Shown here: piece after piece, positions 21,600 to 34,024 of the stretch
Layout: every line of letters starts with the position of its first letter
Position numbering within the stretch: the first letter of the stretch is position 1
Assembly (NCBI GenBank): GCA_026686845.1
Contig: JAIVEN010000015.1
Location: 19,821,501-19,885,500, forward strand
Direction of reading: 5' to 3'
DNA from: Adenanthera pavonina
Lineage: Eukaryota > Streptophyta > Magnoliopsida > Fabales > Fabaceae
Length of the DNA stretch: 64,000 nt
Program-made: the position numbers and the translations under genes
Notes under the pieces: generated by a model
Told to the model about the DNA's origin: nothing
Databases searched by the model: none
What the model saw: only the letters and a program-made list of their open reading frames with translations

Positions 21600-23350
21600 A
21601 ATTCTAGATGGTGGCTCTCAGCCCCATATATTTTTTTCCCCAATACTTTTCTCTTTATTTAAATGTCCAACACGTCGTCCTCCAACTCATTTTGTTTTCA
21701 ATATTTAACATATTTCCCACCTTACTTAAACTTTTTCTTGCAAATAGTTAAATGGTATAAAACAATCCGTTTATTAGATAGATAGAAATATTTGTTTAAG
21801 CATGAAGAGCTTCAGATAATGGAGAGGGGCGCGAGGAATGATTGCAACGGCGTTAAACCCCACGTCAGGTGCGGCACCAAGAGGTGGATCATAATAAAGC
21901 CATCATTCTTGTCACATCGATTGCCTTGCCTTCCAAATGATTATCATTTTGTAAATCATAACTAATAATATTGAATTTGAACGTCCTTCAAGCAACGATA
22001 ATATATATACAGCACACACCATTTTCACCCCAAAAAAAAAATACACACTCATATACATATATAGCACACACCATACTGGTGGTGGACCTAAGATCTTATT
22101 TAAAACCCTGAATTAGTGGAAACAGTATAATTTGGAGGGAATTTAATTTAATAGCCTCTCAACCCCAATATTTTACTAATTTAGGTTTTCAAAAAATAAA
22201 ATAATATTTTTTGTAATAATTATTTAAAAATTTGGATTTATTAAACTCGATCTACTCTACAGATAATTTTAAACTTGTGTTTATTATATTTGATAAAATA
22301 CTCAAAAAATTATTAACCTTATATTAAAAAAATTAAACCTAAATATATTCAAATCTTAAATCTAGGAGATCAAAATATTAGAACAAATGAGATTAAAATG
22401 CTAAAATTAGGACTAAAACATATAATTTTCTTCGGTTGTGGGTGACAAGTCACCCTTGAAATTGTTTGTAGGCCCGTACCATACAGTGATATCGATGGGC
22501 CTCTTTGGAATCACAATGGATCCCAAACCGTGGTTCCAGCGAAAGCAGCTCCCAGTGTAGTTTTAATGGTCGGCAAGAATAACCAATTTAAGGCACTCGA
22601 TTATCTTTATCTATGACATAAGTTTTTTTTTTCCCAAATCTCAACTTTAAGCTCATGGTAAAGCTACAGCTCACGCAAACTATTAACCGGAGGCTGATTT
22701 TACAAGGGTACTTTAGTTATGGTTGGTTCATGTAAAAGTCAGTCTTTGGCGTTTAAGGGTCATTTTGCTTATAAAACACCACTGTTTTGGTGTTTCTCAA
22801 CCGACCCTTAAGTCAACTTCAAGTTTTGCATTCTTAAATAATGGACTAATATTAGTTAAGGTACTATTATCGCCATTGGTGTAATATTCCTAGACGGCCA
22901 GATTTTTCAGTACCAAAAAGTGATACAGAACATACTTTTATAAAAGCTGTTAATTTCTTTTTTAAAAAAAAAATAGAAATGGAATATATATATTTGTACA
23001 CGTAGGGTTGAGTAACTCCTTACGTATCTGAAAAGTAGAAAATAAATAAGATGGTGACAGGAGCCAAATGGAAGGTAGAAGGCATATATTAATTTAAGAG
23101 TGTTAATTAATAGAGTGGGATTCCATTACTGTTGGTGAAAGCGAAAGGTTATATATATATATATATATATGATAGTATTTGGGAGCGTTGAGAATTTATA
23201 TTACGAATGATGCTTTGATATTCCATGACATCAACAATATGTATCAAATCAAATCACATTGGTTCTGTCCTTCTCAACGCCATTTAAAAATCCCCGCTGT
23301 TGGTGAGCTCTGAATCCGCACGCATCAATTTTATAGGTTTCCTTTTGATT
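21600..23350. other. Upstream region of the minus-strand gene and intergenic DNA
   Basis: A tatattttt stretch near 21627 may be its core promoter. The rest is AT-rich with a (TA)n run near 23149-23171 and no credible ORF. Confidence 0.5.
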
Positions 23351-23356
23351 TTCATT

Positions 23357-23827
23357 AAGTTAAAAATGGGTTTTGGTATAACAATAATATAATTATGATA
23401 ACAATTAATTTTAAATTAATATATTTATATTTAAATAATTTATTTAAAAATTAGTTTTAATAAAATTTATAATTTTTTTTAAATTAAACTTAAATTTTAT
23501 CTCATGGTTAATTTAATTTTATTGGACTAAAATTTAATCTGTATTTATTTAATTAGAAACATAGTATATATGATATAACATTTTTTATAGGTCATAGTCT
23601 ATAAAAATTAAAATTTTAAAGGGATATTTTAGTCAATAAATAGAAAAATTTTATGAAAATTTTATTTTCTCAATTTTTAATGATTTATTTTTTATCTGAC
23701 TTTAAAATAAATATAGGTGAAAATAAAGAATCAGAATAGAAAAGCATGTCCTCACCTACTTATATTGAAACTCCATTTTGGACTGAAAATGATTTTTTAA
23801 CGGGAGTGAAAATTTGAGCCAAACATA
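23357..23827 (+). repeat. Left arm of a large inverted repeat (MITE-like element)
   Basis: This aligns by eye with the reverse complement of 24010-24525. Shared blocks include taattatgata, aaaattagtttt, ttggactaaaatttaat and tatttatttaatt, through to a gcc-aaa-cat/aat-at end. Two copies of one non-coding element lie head to head about 180 bp apart. Confidence 0.7.
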
Positions 23828-24009
23828 TATTAAATATATCAAACAAAGTTTGATGCTCCAAACTTGATTAGTAGTGTTGTAAACACGCACTATATGGTTT
23901 GCTTCTTCAATGTTACTCGTTAACTCGCTGCTTTAATCCATGTAATATCATACTTCTAATTAACAAAAATTAGTTCAGTTCACAACTATATATGGCGTGT
24001 TTGGTATTA

Positions 24010-24525
24010 CTACTAAAACCAAGTTTTGGGTAAAAACTTGGTTTTAATAATAATGCATGATATTTGGCTTCATTTTCAAGTTTTGTTGGAAAATGAGTTT
24101 TAAACCAAAACGTGGTTATGGAATAAGCAGAAGTGGAGTTGCTTCTCGGTTCTACTTCTTTATTTTGAAGTCAAATAAAAATGGATCAATAAAAATGAAA
24201 AAAATTAAAAAATTAAAATTTTTATAAAATTTCTCCTATCTAATGACTAAATGTCCTTTCAAAATTTTAGTTTTTATATATCATGACTTGTAAGAAAATA
24301 TTATATCAGATATATTATGTTCTCAATTAAATAAATATAAATTAAATTTTAGTCCAAGTAAATTAAATTAATCATGGGATAGAATTTAAGCTCAATTTAG
24401 AGGAAAATTATAAGTTTTGTCAAAACTAATTTTCAAATAAATCATCCAAACATAAACATGTTAGTTCAAAACTAATTTTTATCATAATTACGTTACAAAA
24501 CTCATTTTTAACCAACTAAAAATCA
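24010..24525 (-). repeat. Right arm of the large inverted repeat
   Basis: Inverted copy of 23357-23827. The arm keeps the sequence cgtgtttggtattac at its outer start and caaataggccca near its end, typical of plant MITE borders. No coding capacity. Confidence 0.7.
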
Positions 24526-24529
24526 AATA

Positions 24530-27500
24530 GGCCCATAATCATACTATTAATGTGAGAATTTTATTAATAGATAAGATATAAGTATTTTTATAATTACTTT
24601 TTAATTATTAAAACTTATCCTCATAACATGTACTGCTCTACTTTTTCTTATATATAAAAAAAATACTTCAGATATCTTCTATTTCTAGAAAGGTGTGTGT
24701 GACATGACCGTCCAAACCAGACTCATTTGGAAGGGGAAAATATCAAACATGCCCACAATTGTCACATTTGGGTGTGCTGTGTAGATTGACAAACAATGGA
24801 AATAAAACAGATATTAAAAACCTAATGCCACCAAACTTATTATACAACTGGAGGCATTTAAAGTCAATGACGTCTCTAATGATCCCTTACATCAAATTAA
24901 GAGAAAATTATATTGCCCACGCGTTGCACAAAATTAGACTCCTCACAGTCACAGATACGTTAAACTGCTAATTTGTCTTTGCATACCATATCATATTTTA
25001 TAACATGAGGCGGGGATCAACTCCGTTTGTTTGTTGCTTATAGCCTACGTTTGTTGCTTATTACAAAGTGTTAACTCTATAAATTTTAGAAGCATATACA
25101 TCAAAAAAGAGATTTGAAAAATACCAAATTACTCCCTTTAGTCTATATTATAAGGCATTTTATATCAATTACACACGTATTGAGGATATCACTTTTTTAT
25201 TTGAAGTCAATATAAAAAGTATCAATATTTCATATTTTATTCTTATTAAATATCTTATTCTATTATCATTACATGGTTATAAATAAAAAAATAGAAAATA
25301 ATTAAAAATATGGGTAAAATAAAAAAAAATATCAAATATCCTATATTTTGAACTAAAAACTTATCATACAAAATGTCATATAATATAGACAAGAGTATAT
25401 ATCATAATCAAGTAATCAAAATATTTCATTTTCCTACAAGATTCAACACTCGAGACCATCCTTACCAAGACATCATTGATATAGAATTGATAAATAAAAA
25501 TTGGAATGTTACTATCAATTTCAATTTCATGTATAGAGGGGCTAACCAATGTAATTATAATTTAGTTAGAATAGCGCAAGATATGTCTAGCAATTTTTTT
25601 GCACATTCGATCAATTACCACTTTATTGTCCCGGATGGATAATGAGAAATTGATATTTTTTTTCCTTTCCTTGTACATTCTTGATTTTATTTTAATGATA
25701 TGCAATATTCATTCCAAAAATATTTTTGACATGGCACTACTTTTGATTGAGATAGGTATAGCCTGTTGTGGTTTTTTTTTTTTCAACTTCTGCATCTAAA
25801 ATCCCATCTCTTATATGTATATACACTAAATCAATTGCTAAAAATAGTTATTCCAAAAGTTTAACAAGTGACACTCTATCATTTTAAAATTATTTATATA
25901 ATAATTTCATCATAATATATTTAATTCATATGAAAAAGAATTTAAAATATAATGACTCTATAAAATATTGAAAGAAAACTATTAGAATAAAAAGTTTGAA
26001 CTTAAAAAATTATACTATTTACAAATCTTCTTTTTAATTTTTATATATCTATATATATATTACATTTACATATATATATATATATAAATTATACTCAAGC
26101 ATCAACCTTTTTTATTTATAATATTGTTACTGACAAAAGTTTTTTTTTTCACCATTTTTTTATATGTTTTCATATAAAAATATTATTGGAACATCAATTA
26201 AGAAAAAAATAATGAAATTTTTTTATTAAAAACAATCATTGTAAGATGAAAATGTCCAAGATTATTTGATATAAGTTTTTATATAAAACAAAACTGTACT
26301 GGAACACCAATTAGGAAAAAAAATTGAACAATTTTTATTAAAAATCATTATTATAAGATGATTACATATAATTAACATGATTTTATTGTTATGTTCAAAA
26401 GTTGAAAAATTCAATTCCGATCAAATTATAGCCATAATCTCTATGATTCTTTTGATATAAGGTTTTTATAAAAAAAAAAATACATTGGAATATCAATTAT
26501 AAACAAATAATGAATATTTTTATCAAAAAATAATTATTTCATGATTATATAATATATATATATATAATACTAAATTACTCCGGTTATTTTTATAAAATGT
26601 TTTATTGAATTTTTTATCCTTAATATAAAATACTTTTAGCATTATCTCAATCATTGAATATTTTTTTACCAAAAATACCTTTTGTTTGAAGTTAGCAATT
26701 AATATTAATGTGGATAATTACATCAATAGTTAGTGATATATTAAATATCATTATCTTGAAGAAAGGAAAAAGTATTATTAATAAACTTTATTAAGCAGAG
26801 GTAATTTGGAAAATAATAAAAATTTTATACAAATTTAATGAAGTTAATAATCTTTTAACTAAATTTCTTAATATATATATATATATAATTGGTTAAAAGT
26901 GTCTTATAAAAAGAAATAGATGGAGTAACTACCATAAGCAATACTCTCAATGGCAAAAAATAAAATAATTTTGTATTATTTGACAGTAGAGTATAAATGA
27001 GTTCATATTGGAAAATAAGAATTCTACATAGATTAAAAAAATAATAAAAATAAGGAAAGGTTTATATGCGAAATACTTATAAAAGTTATTTTTTTCAATT
27101 AGAGAAGTTTTGGAGATATCGGCCTTAGAGTAATGAATAGTGTGACTATAAGGGAAATTACAATGGGTTGAGAGTTACACAATAAAAAGTGATTCAAAGT
27201 AAATGTTACAATGATGTGGTGAGAGATTGGAATAGAGTTTTTTATTATAATATTTTTTTCTAAACATTTACAATAAATTGAAACTAGTCAATTTTTATAA
27301 TTTTTCAATAGGAAATTATGTAAAAATATAAAATTAATTCAGAATTAATGATTAAATATTTTTATATTTAAATAAATTTTAAATTAATTTATCAGTTATT
27401 AAACAATTTTTTAAATTACATGTTTAAATAAGTATTCAACAAGAAAAAACTAATTTTGAATTATTACTTTTTAAATGCAATCCTCAAATAAGATAATTGT

Positions 27501-28430
27501 TATAAACTTATTATTAGTTGACATATATTTTTTTATAAATTTATTATTTATTATAGCTATTATATATATATATATGATAAAAATATGCTTAATATATGAG
27601 CCTGTTTATTTCATATTTTCTATTAAAAAATCACTTTTATATAGAAAAGAGCACTTATAAATTTTTTTAGGATGATATTTTAAATTTTTAAAAATAACCA
27701 GAATCTAAAAATAACAAAATTTGTTTTTAAGAGAATATTATAAATGCATCATATATTTTTTTTTTATCTTCCATCATTCACCATGATTACCAAATAATTT
27801 AAAAAGTGCTCTTCTTATCTAAACTAAAAATAAAATAATTTTTGCTTTTCATAACATATGAAGTATGTAAAATTTTAAAAATCTTAATTTTATACTTAGA
27901 TAGAAAATCAAGAAAAATTGTATGGGAAAATTTTCATTTTTAATAATTTACAATGATAATGTTTTATGTGATGTGTTATGATTAAATAGATTGAATAAAG
28001 ATGCCAATTTATTATTCTATATGATTGTATAAACTATATATTAAAGTATATCATTAAAAAAAGAAGAAGAGAATAGTTAGCATTTATTTTTTATATTTTT
28101 TTTCATTTAAAAAATGTCAACTATTCTAGCGTTAATAAAAAAAATATTTTAGTTTGCGCTTATAAAACGTTAACTGAAATCTACTTTAGCTGATGTTTAT
28201 TCTATTAAAAAATCTTAATTAAAATATTTCTGTGTGAATTCCCTGCTTACTCCATACCTACTTTAGTTAACATTTTAAAAAAAAATACCAACTTTTAAAT
28301 ACTATTAATTCTCATATTTGGTACAACATATATTGAATGATAATTATCTATTTATTATAATATTGAATCATATAAATACATCTGATTATATAAATTTTAT
28401 ATATATTAATCTTAATTTATAGTGTAAAAT
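24530..28430. other. Long AT-rich intergenic stretch with MITE remains
   Basis: No gene. Stowaway-like termini are seen at about 25131-25345 (tactccctttagtctatatt) and 26574-26927 (ttactccggttatttttat ... gatggagtaac). A diverged tandem repeat lies at 26160-26556. Other parts are simple A/T-rich sequence. Confidence 0.55.
26160..26556. repeat. Three diverged tandem units of about 105-185 bp
   Basis: Units begin near 26165, 26270 and 26455. Each has a (t)atataagttttta-like start, a tggaacatcaatta/tggaacaccaatta/tggaatatcaatta block, then an a-rich run and a tattaaaaa.caatcatt..aagatga-like end. They are non-coding. Confidence 0.55.
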
Positions 28431-28836
28431 GAGAATATGCCGTGCATCGCACCACATGTGCACCCTAGTTTGTAACAAAACATTTTACCTAGATAAATAA
28501 ACATCTTTTAATATTTGATAAATATAAACATTACATAAATTTTGAAAGAAAAAAACCGTCATAATAATACATATACATTGATTAACATATTGATATATGA
28601 ATGATATTCTTACCGCTGGCATAAACCGTCCTTTCGCTTGCGGGCGCGCCAAGAACGGCGGGAACGTTGCCCACAGAAGCCAAGCTACAGAATATAATCT
28701 ATCGTCCAAGTATTCCAAATGTATTAGAGGCAGAGGTTGAACAAGAGAAATTCCACGAAGGTCTCGTTCATCATTTAACGCATTATGCTTTATCTGAAGT
28801 TCACCGTCCCATCGCCATCTTTCTCATAGCATATGT

Positions 28837-30723
28837 ATGTACCCATATTTAAAGCCAGGGCAAGGTCCCCAAAATTCACTCTCCTGTTTTTCTGCTCTTT
28901 TGGACTACTGCTTATCCGTAAAATCCCTAAAATTTAACAAAATCATCCATGCCCAGCTGATAAAATTGGGGTTTAATATCTACACCTATTTAGGCAATCG
29001 CTGTCTCGATCTATACTCAGGGTTTGGTGGCGTAAGTGATGTCTTCAAAGTGTTTGATGATATTAGTTACAAGAATTCTACGTCCTGGAATATATGCTTA
29101 AAGGGGTTGCTTAGAAGTGGTCATCTTGAGAAGGCCAGCCATTTGTTTGATGAAATGCCTGTGAGAGATGTGGTTAGTTGGAACACGATGATTTCAGGCT
29201 ATGCTTCTTATGGGTTTGGTAATCAAGCCCTTCAAATTTTCCTTGAGATGCAAAATGCTGGCATAAGGCCAAGTGTATTCACTTATACTATTATGATGTC
29301 ACTTGTGTCAAGTCCCTGTCAGGGTAAGCAAATTCATGGTAGGTTGATCAGAAGTGGGACGGATTTCTCAAATTTGGTACTTGGGAATTCTTTAATAAAT
29401 ATGTACGGAAGTTTTGGTCTTCTTGATTATTCTTTTGGTGTGATTTTGAACTTGAAGCAGTTGGATATTATATCTTGGAATTCATTGATCTGGGCCTGCC
29501 ATAGGGCAGGACATCAAGAATTGGCACTGGAGCAGTTCTATTGTATGAGAAGCACAGAGCTGTTACCCGACCAGTTTACATCTTCAATACTGATCAATGT
29601 GTGTTCTGACCTGCAAGATTTGGTAAAGGGTAAGCAAATATTTGCCTTTTGTTTCAAGATGGGATTCGTATATAATACCATTGTATCAAGTGCAGCTATT
29701 GATCTCTTTTCCAAATGCAACAGATTGGAGGATTCTGTTCAGCTCTTTAGAGAACAAGATCAATTGGACCCAGCTCTATGCAGTTCCATGATTTCAAGCT
29801 ACGCTAGACGCGGTTTAGGAGAAGAGGCTTTGGGACTTTTTGTACTGACCTTGAGGAAGAATTTTAGGCCAACTGAATACATGGTTAGCTGTCTTCTGAG
29901 TTGTTGTTCCAGTATGTTACCAGTAGAACTGGGTAATCAGATCCATTCTTTGGTTCTTAAATTGGGTTTTGAGTCAGATGCTGTAGTTGCCAATTCACTT
30001 GTTGAAATCTATGCAAAATTTGGATTTATTTATGATTCCCTGAACATCTTCAGTGAAATAAGAAGAAGAGATTTGATATCCTGGAACACCATATTGATGG
30101 GTCTAACTTACAATGGCAAAGTGTCTGTGGCTATGGACCTTTTCAATGAATTAATTAGGGAAGGCACACAGCCAGACAGAATAACACTTGCTGCAGTCTT
30201 ACTAGCATGCAACTATGGGAGTTTGGTCGATGAGGGAATTAAAATATTGTCCTCTATGGAGAAGGAATTTGGGGTTAAACCAGAGGAACAGCATTATGCT
30301 TTTGTTGTGGAGTTGTTGAGTCGTGCTGGTGAGCTGGAAGAAGCTATAGATATTATAGAAACAATGCCATATAGAACTACTCTTATTTGGAAATCAATTC
30401 TCTCTACATGCGCAATTCATGAAGACTTGAGAGTTATTGAAAGAGTTGCAAAGAAAATAATGGAGATGGAACCACAGTTATCTTTACCTTACTTGGTACT
30501 GGCTCAGGCATATCAAATGAGGGGCAGGTGGGAGAGCATGGTTCGAGTGAGAAAGGCAGTGGAACATAAAGGTGCTAAGGAGTTCACTGGATGCAGTTGG
30601 ATTGGGATAAAAAATCATGTGTACTCTTTCGAGGCAAATAAATTACAGCAGTACGGAGGCAAAGATCTTTATCTGGTATTAAAGTTACTGCACTGGGAGA
30701 TGGAAACGGAAGGTTATGCCTGA
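28837..30723 (+). CDS. Pentatricopeptide repeat protein, PLS class with E/E+ domains
   Basis: One uninterrupted frame of 628 residues, as usual for intronless plant PPR genes. The ATG at 28837 is followed directly by family-like sequence. Helical repeats run from about 30 to 515, with typical motifs such as VVSWNTMISGYA at 112-123, DIISWNSLIWAC at 210-221 and DLISWNTILMGL at 412-423, and HAQLIKLGF/HGRLIRSG/HSLVLKLGF L-type motifs. The E domain starts near 516 and an E+-like end (CSWIGIKNHVYSF) lies at about 586-598. There is no DYW deaminase domain. Such proteins bind organelle RNA and commonly guide C-to-U editing at single sites. Overall layout recalls the mitochondrial PPR protein At1g43980, from memory and not checked. 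Targeting is not obvious from the short N-terminus. Confidence 0.92.
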   Translation: MYPYLKPGQGPQNSLSCFSALLDYCLSVKSLKFNKIIHAQLIKLGFNIYTYLGNRCLDLYSGFGGVSDVFKVFDDISYKNSTSWNICLKGLLRSGHLEKASHLFDEMPVRDVVSWNTMISGYASYGFGNQALQIFLEMQNAGIRPSVFTYTIMMSLVSSPCQGKQIHGRLIRSGTDFSNLVLGNSLINMYGSFGLLDYSFGVILNLKQLDIISWNSLIWACHRAGHQELALEQFYCMRSTELLPDQFTSSILINVCSDLQDLVKGKQIFAFCFKMGFVYNTIVSSAAIDLFSKCNRLEDSVQLFREQDQLDPALCSSMISSYARRGLGEEALGLFVLTLRKNFRPTEYMVSCLLSCCSSMLPVELGNQIHSLVLKLGFESDAVVANSLVEIYAKFGFIYDSLNIFSEIRRRDLISWNTILMGLTYNGKVSVAMDLFNELIREGTQPDRITLAAVLLACNYGSLVDEGIKILSSMEKEFGVKPEEQHYAFVVELLSRAGELEEAIDIIETMPYRTTLIWKSILSTCAIHEDLRVIERVAKKIMEMEPQLSLPYLVLAQAYQMRGRWESMVRVRKAVEHKGAKEFTGCSWIGIKNHVYSFEANKLQQYGGKDLYLVLKLLHWEMETEGYA

Positions 30724-33400
30724 AAAAATGTTTTAATAAAAGGAAATATAAGTTGTTGCAGTTGGCAATGAATATGAATGGTAGATTGGAAAGGAGTAAT
30801 CACCTACGATTTTTTGTTGCTCGGCAAAGGTTAAGAAAGATAACTTATACTGTGAGTGGCTGGTATAGTGACATAAAATCCCTTAACAATATGATCTTAG
30901 GACGATATTTGGTGGTATATAGACTGAAAGATAAAGTTGGACGCTGTGTAAGATGCACAGTTTACTACTCTTGAATTCGGTAAAAGATTTTCTAAATTAG
31001 ACCAATCTTTGATCAATCTAGGCCCTGCTGTTTTTGCGAGTTTTGCTATGGCAGCCTGGTTATTGAGAAGGTCAAAAACCTTAACAAAAACTGGCCTACT
31101 CAATCAAAGCTCTTCCAGCTTTACATATGCTTCATTTATAGTGCCATTTGTTGAATGCGGCGATACATCTCAGCCATTACTTGGTTGCAATTCATCTACG
31201 TTTTTCTCCGCAGATCATGAACCCACCATAGCTAAGGCATAATGCAACATCAAAGTCAGCGCGCACGAAGATGAGGACAAGCAGGTAACTTTGTTAATTT
31301 CTTCATTAACTCGGTCTTTTACATTAATACATACTCATTTTTTTCCCATGTTTATTCCCACGCATACGAGGCTGTTGAATTGCAGAGTACTCATTATATC
31401 AGCCGTCTCAAGCAGTGGACATAATTTTTGTATTTAAAAGAAGTGTCATTACTATTTTACAGACTCTGCCTTGGCAGTGGTGGGCACCTTAGCTATATAG
31501 ATAATGATCTTTTCAAGTTCAAAATTTCACAGGCACTTTTCACCTGTTCAATCATTACTTGGGGTTGAAATTGGCTAGCTAGACAATTCATTATCAAGCT
31601 CTATGGGCTTCACGTCATCAGGACTTGAAGTCAAAAATAGATTTGAAAATCGACGATTTGGTTCGATACTAATATCAGTGTTTCAATTGTAAAAAAAAAA
31701 ATATATACGGGTGTTTTAATCCCGTCTTCAGGGGATAATAAGCTTGTGTTCTACAACGATAAGTTTGGTGCTGAGCTCGAAAGGAAGAACGAACCTTTGT
31801 GCCGTGTCAAAAGACGAGGTCATTTTCTGTGTGTTTTTTTTGGTGACTGAAGACGAGGTCATTCAAGAGAAAATGGAGTGAACTAAATCTCTATTTGGGT
31901 TTAGGCCCAAAAAACTCTGTTTGGGTCGTTTATTGCCCACCGGATGGTTTATTCCTCCAATACCTTAATTCTGTGTTTTTACCAAAGAAACCTCTTATAA
32001 AAAAATGTCTGTCAAGACCCAAAAAAAAAACAAAACTATCACTAAATTTGCGAATGGGCAGATTTTGGATTAAATTGTAATGGGCTGATACACAATGAAT
32101 TGCTTGAAATCTGAGTAAAATGTTTTTTTTTTAAGAATGATTTAAATTCATCAATAACCTTTTTTTATATATAGTATTTTCTTCATCTGCTGAGTTATAT
32201 TTGGCCCATACTTTTTATATTTAAATGAATTATTTAATATTACTTAATATTATAAATTTAAGCTTTGTCATTTTTATTTTCAAAATATGCTCCTTTTAGA
32301 AAACGCATTATGTGATATGTCGGGTGTGTGTGTTTGTTTGTTTCTAGGTATATACACTAGTTTGGTTAATTCATTTAAATTCAATTGATTTGATTCTCAA
32401 TATTAAATATTGGTTTCTATTTATTTTTTTCAACAATGAGAATTTATTTACTTTTTATAATATTATTTTATTTTTATAATTATTATTCAATAAGTTTTGC
32501 CTTTTTATTTTTATTATTTAGATTAAAGTATACTTTTTGTCCTTTAATTTTGAGGTAAGTTTCATTTTAATCCTTTAATTTTATTATGTTTCATATTAAT
32601 CTTTTAACTATTAACATATAACTAAAGACTTCCTAATTCTTAACACCGTTAAATGAACTAACGAAAAATGATAATTTACCTATTTAAAGATCACATTATT
32701 AATATTATTATGTATTAATTAAGATAAAAATTATAACAAAAATAATTTTAAGGACTACTTTAAAAATATGTTAACAGAAGAAGTTAAAGATTACAATCTT
32801 AAAATAAAAAATTCTATTTTTAAGTTTTAAATATTTATTTTAAGACATTAAAATATTTTTATTGTAAAAAATAAATATCTATTTTTTATATTTTACATTT
32901 TCAAGCTAAATTTTTCAACTTGTCCAAAATAAATAAAAATTATTCATTTTAACATAATAATTTTAAACATTTTACCATAATATTTTAAAAATAATTTATT
33001 CTAAGGTTATAATTTTTAATGCATTAAATTAACATATTTTTTATTTTTTTAAGGTACTAATTATTTATTTTAAGCCTAAAAAATATAATTATAATTATTA
33101 CATTAATTAATGTATAGTAATAGTGATTAGATGAATTTAAGTAAATTTTTAGTTAATTTATTTAATTATGTTAAATTCAGGAAGTTTTTTACCCCATCTT
33201 TAAAGTTAAAGGATTATAATAAAATTTTCAAAAGTTAAAGAACTATAATAAAATTTATTTTAAAATTAAGAGATTAAATGTATATTTTTTCTGATTATTT
33301 ATATATATTATGTTTGTTATGCAATGGTGATGGTTTTCACTCTCCTGCATCTCCGAGGTAGAGTAGTGGTCTTGTGTATGAATAATTTAAAAGCTTGCGG
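30724..33400. other. 3' region of the PPR gene and intergenic DNA
   Basis: Short ORFs at 30753-30974 and 31009-31242 follow the PPR stop, but I recognise neither and both could be 3' UTR. From about 32100 on, the sequence is A/T-rich with no recognisable element ends. Confidence 0.5.
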
Positions 33401-34024
33401 CGGCCAGAATAAGAATAACAGGTGTCGTGTCATGGATATCTCCAGCTTGTCCTATCAGAATTTAGGATGTCAAAATATAACAGTATAAAATTTCAAGATT
33501 CGGTCAAACTTATTCTTTTTTTTTTCTGTAATATATTTCTTGATGAAAATTCAGTTCAGGGGCGGGGATCGTATAAGGCGATAAAACAGAAGCAGAGAGG
33601 CGTGAATGGGAGCTTGCGCTGATGCAGCGATTGATTGAATGGATTAATATTGAGAATTGAAAAATTAGAGAATCTGGAATTTCAGGAAGCATGTCCGGTT
33701 TAAGCAGTCCCGGTCTGGAAACCATCTCTGTCTTCAAGTTCCTCGTACCATTCCCATTGTCACTGTTGAAGACGGCATATTTCCCGCCATTTTCTCCCTT
33801 CGAAGAATATTCTACAGCATATTTTTCTTGTATCGGTCGATCCTTTGTCATCGGTAGAGGAATTCGGATAAGCAAAGTGGAAGGAAGCTTCCTTACTATT
33901 CTACAACAACCTATCTCTGATCAAAATCTAAGCTTCAAACTTCGTCGTCATCAAAGGCGTGAAACTAAAATAATTTGGAGCAGGGATGCTTTTGTCTTGA
34001 ACACCCATTTCTTTGTTTCTCTCA

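Noticed and set aside
31009..31242. Plus-strand ORF after the PPR stop with a short hydrophobic start
   Set aside because: It does not begin with ATG, has no family match and may be 3' UTR.
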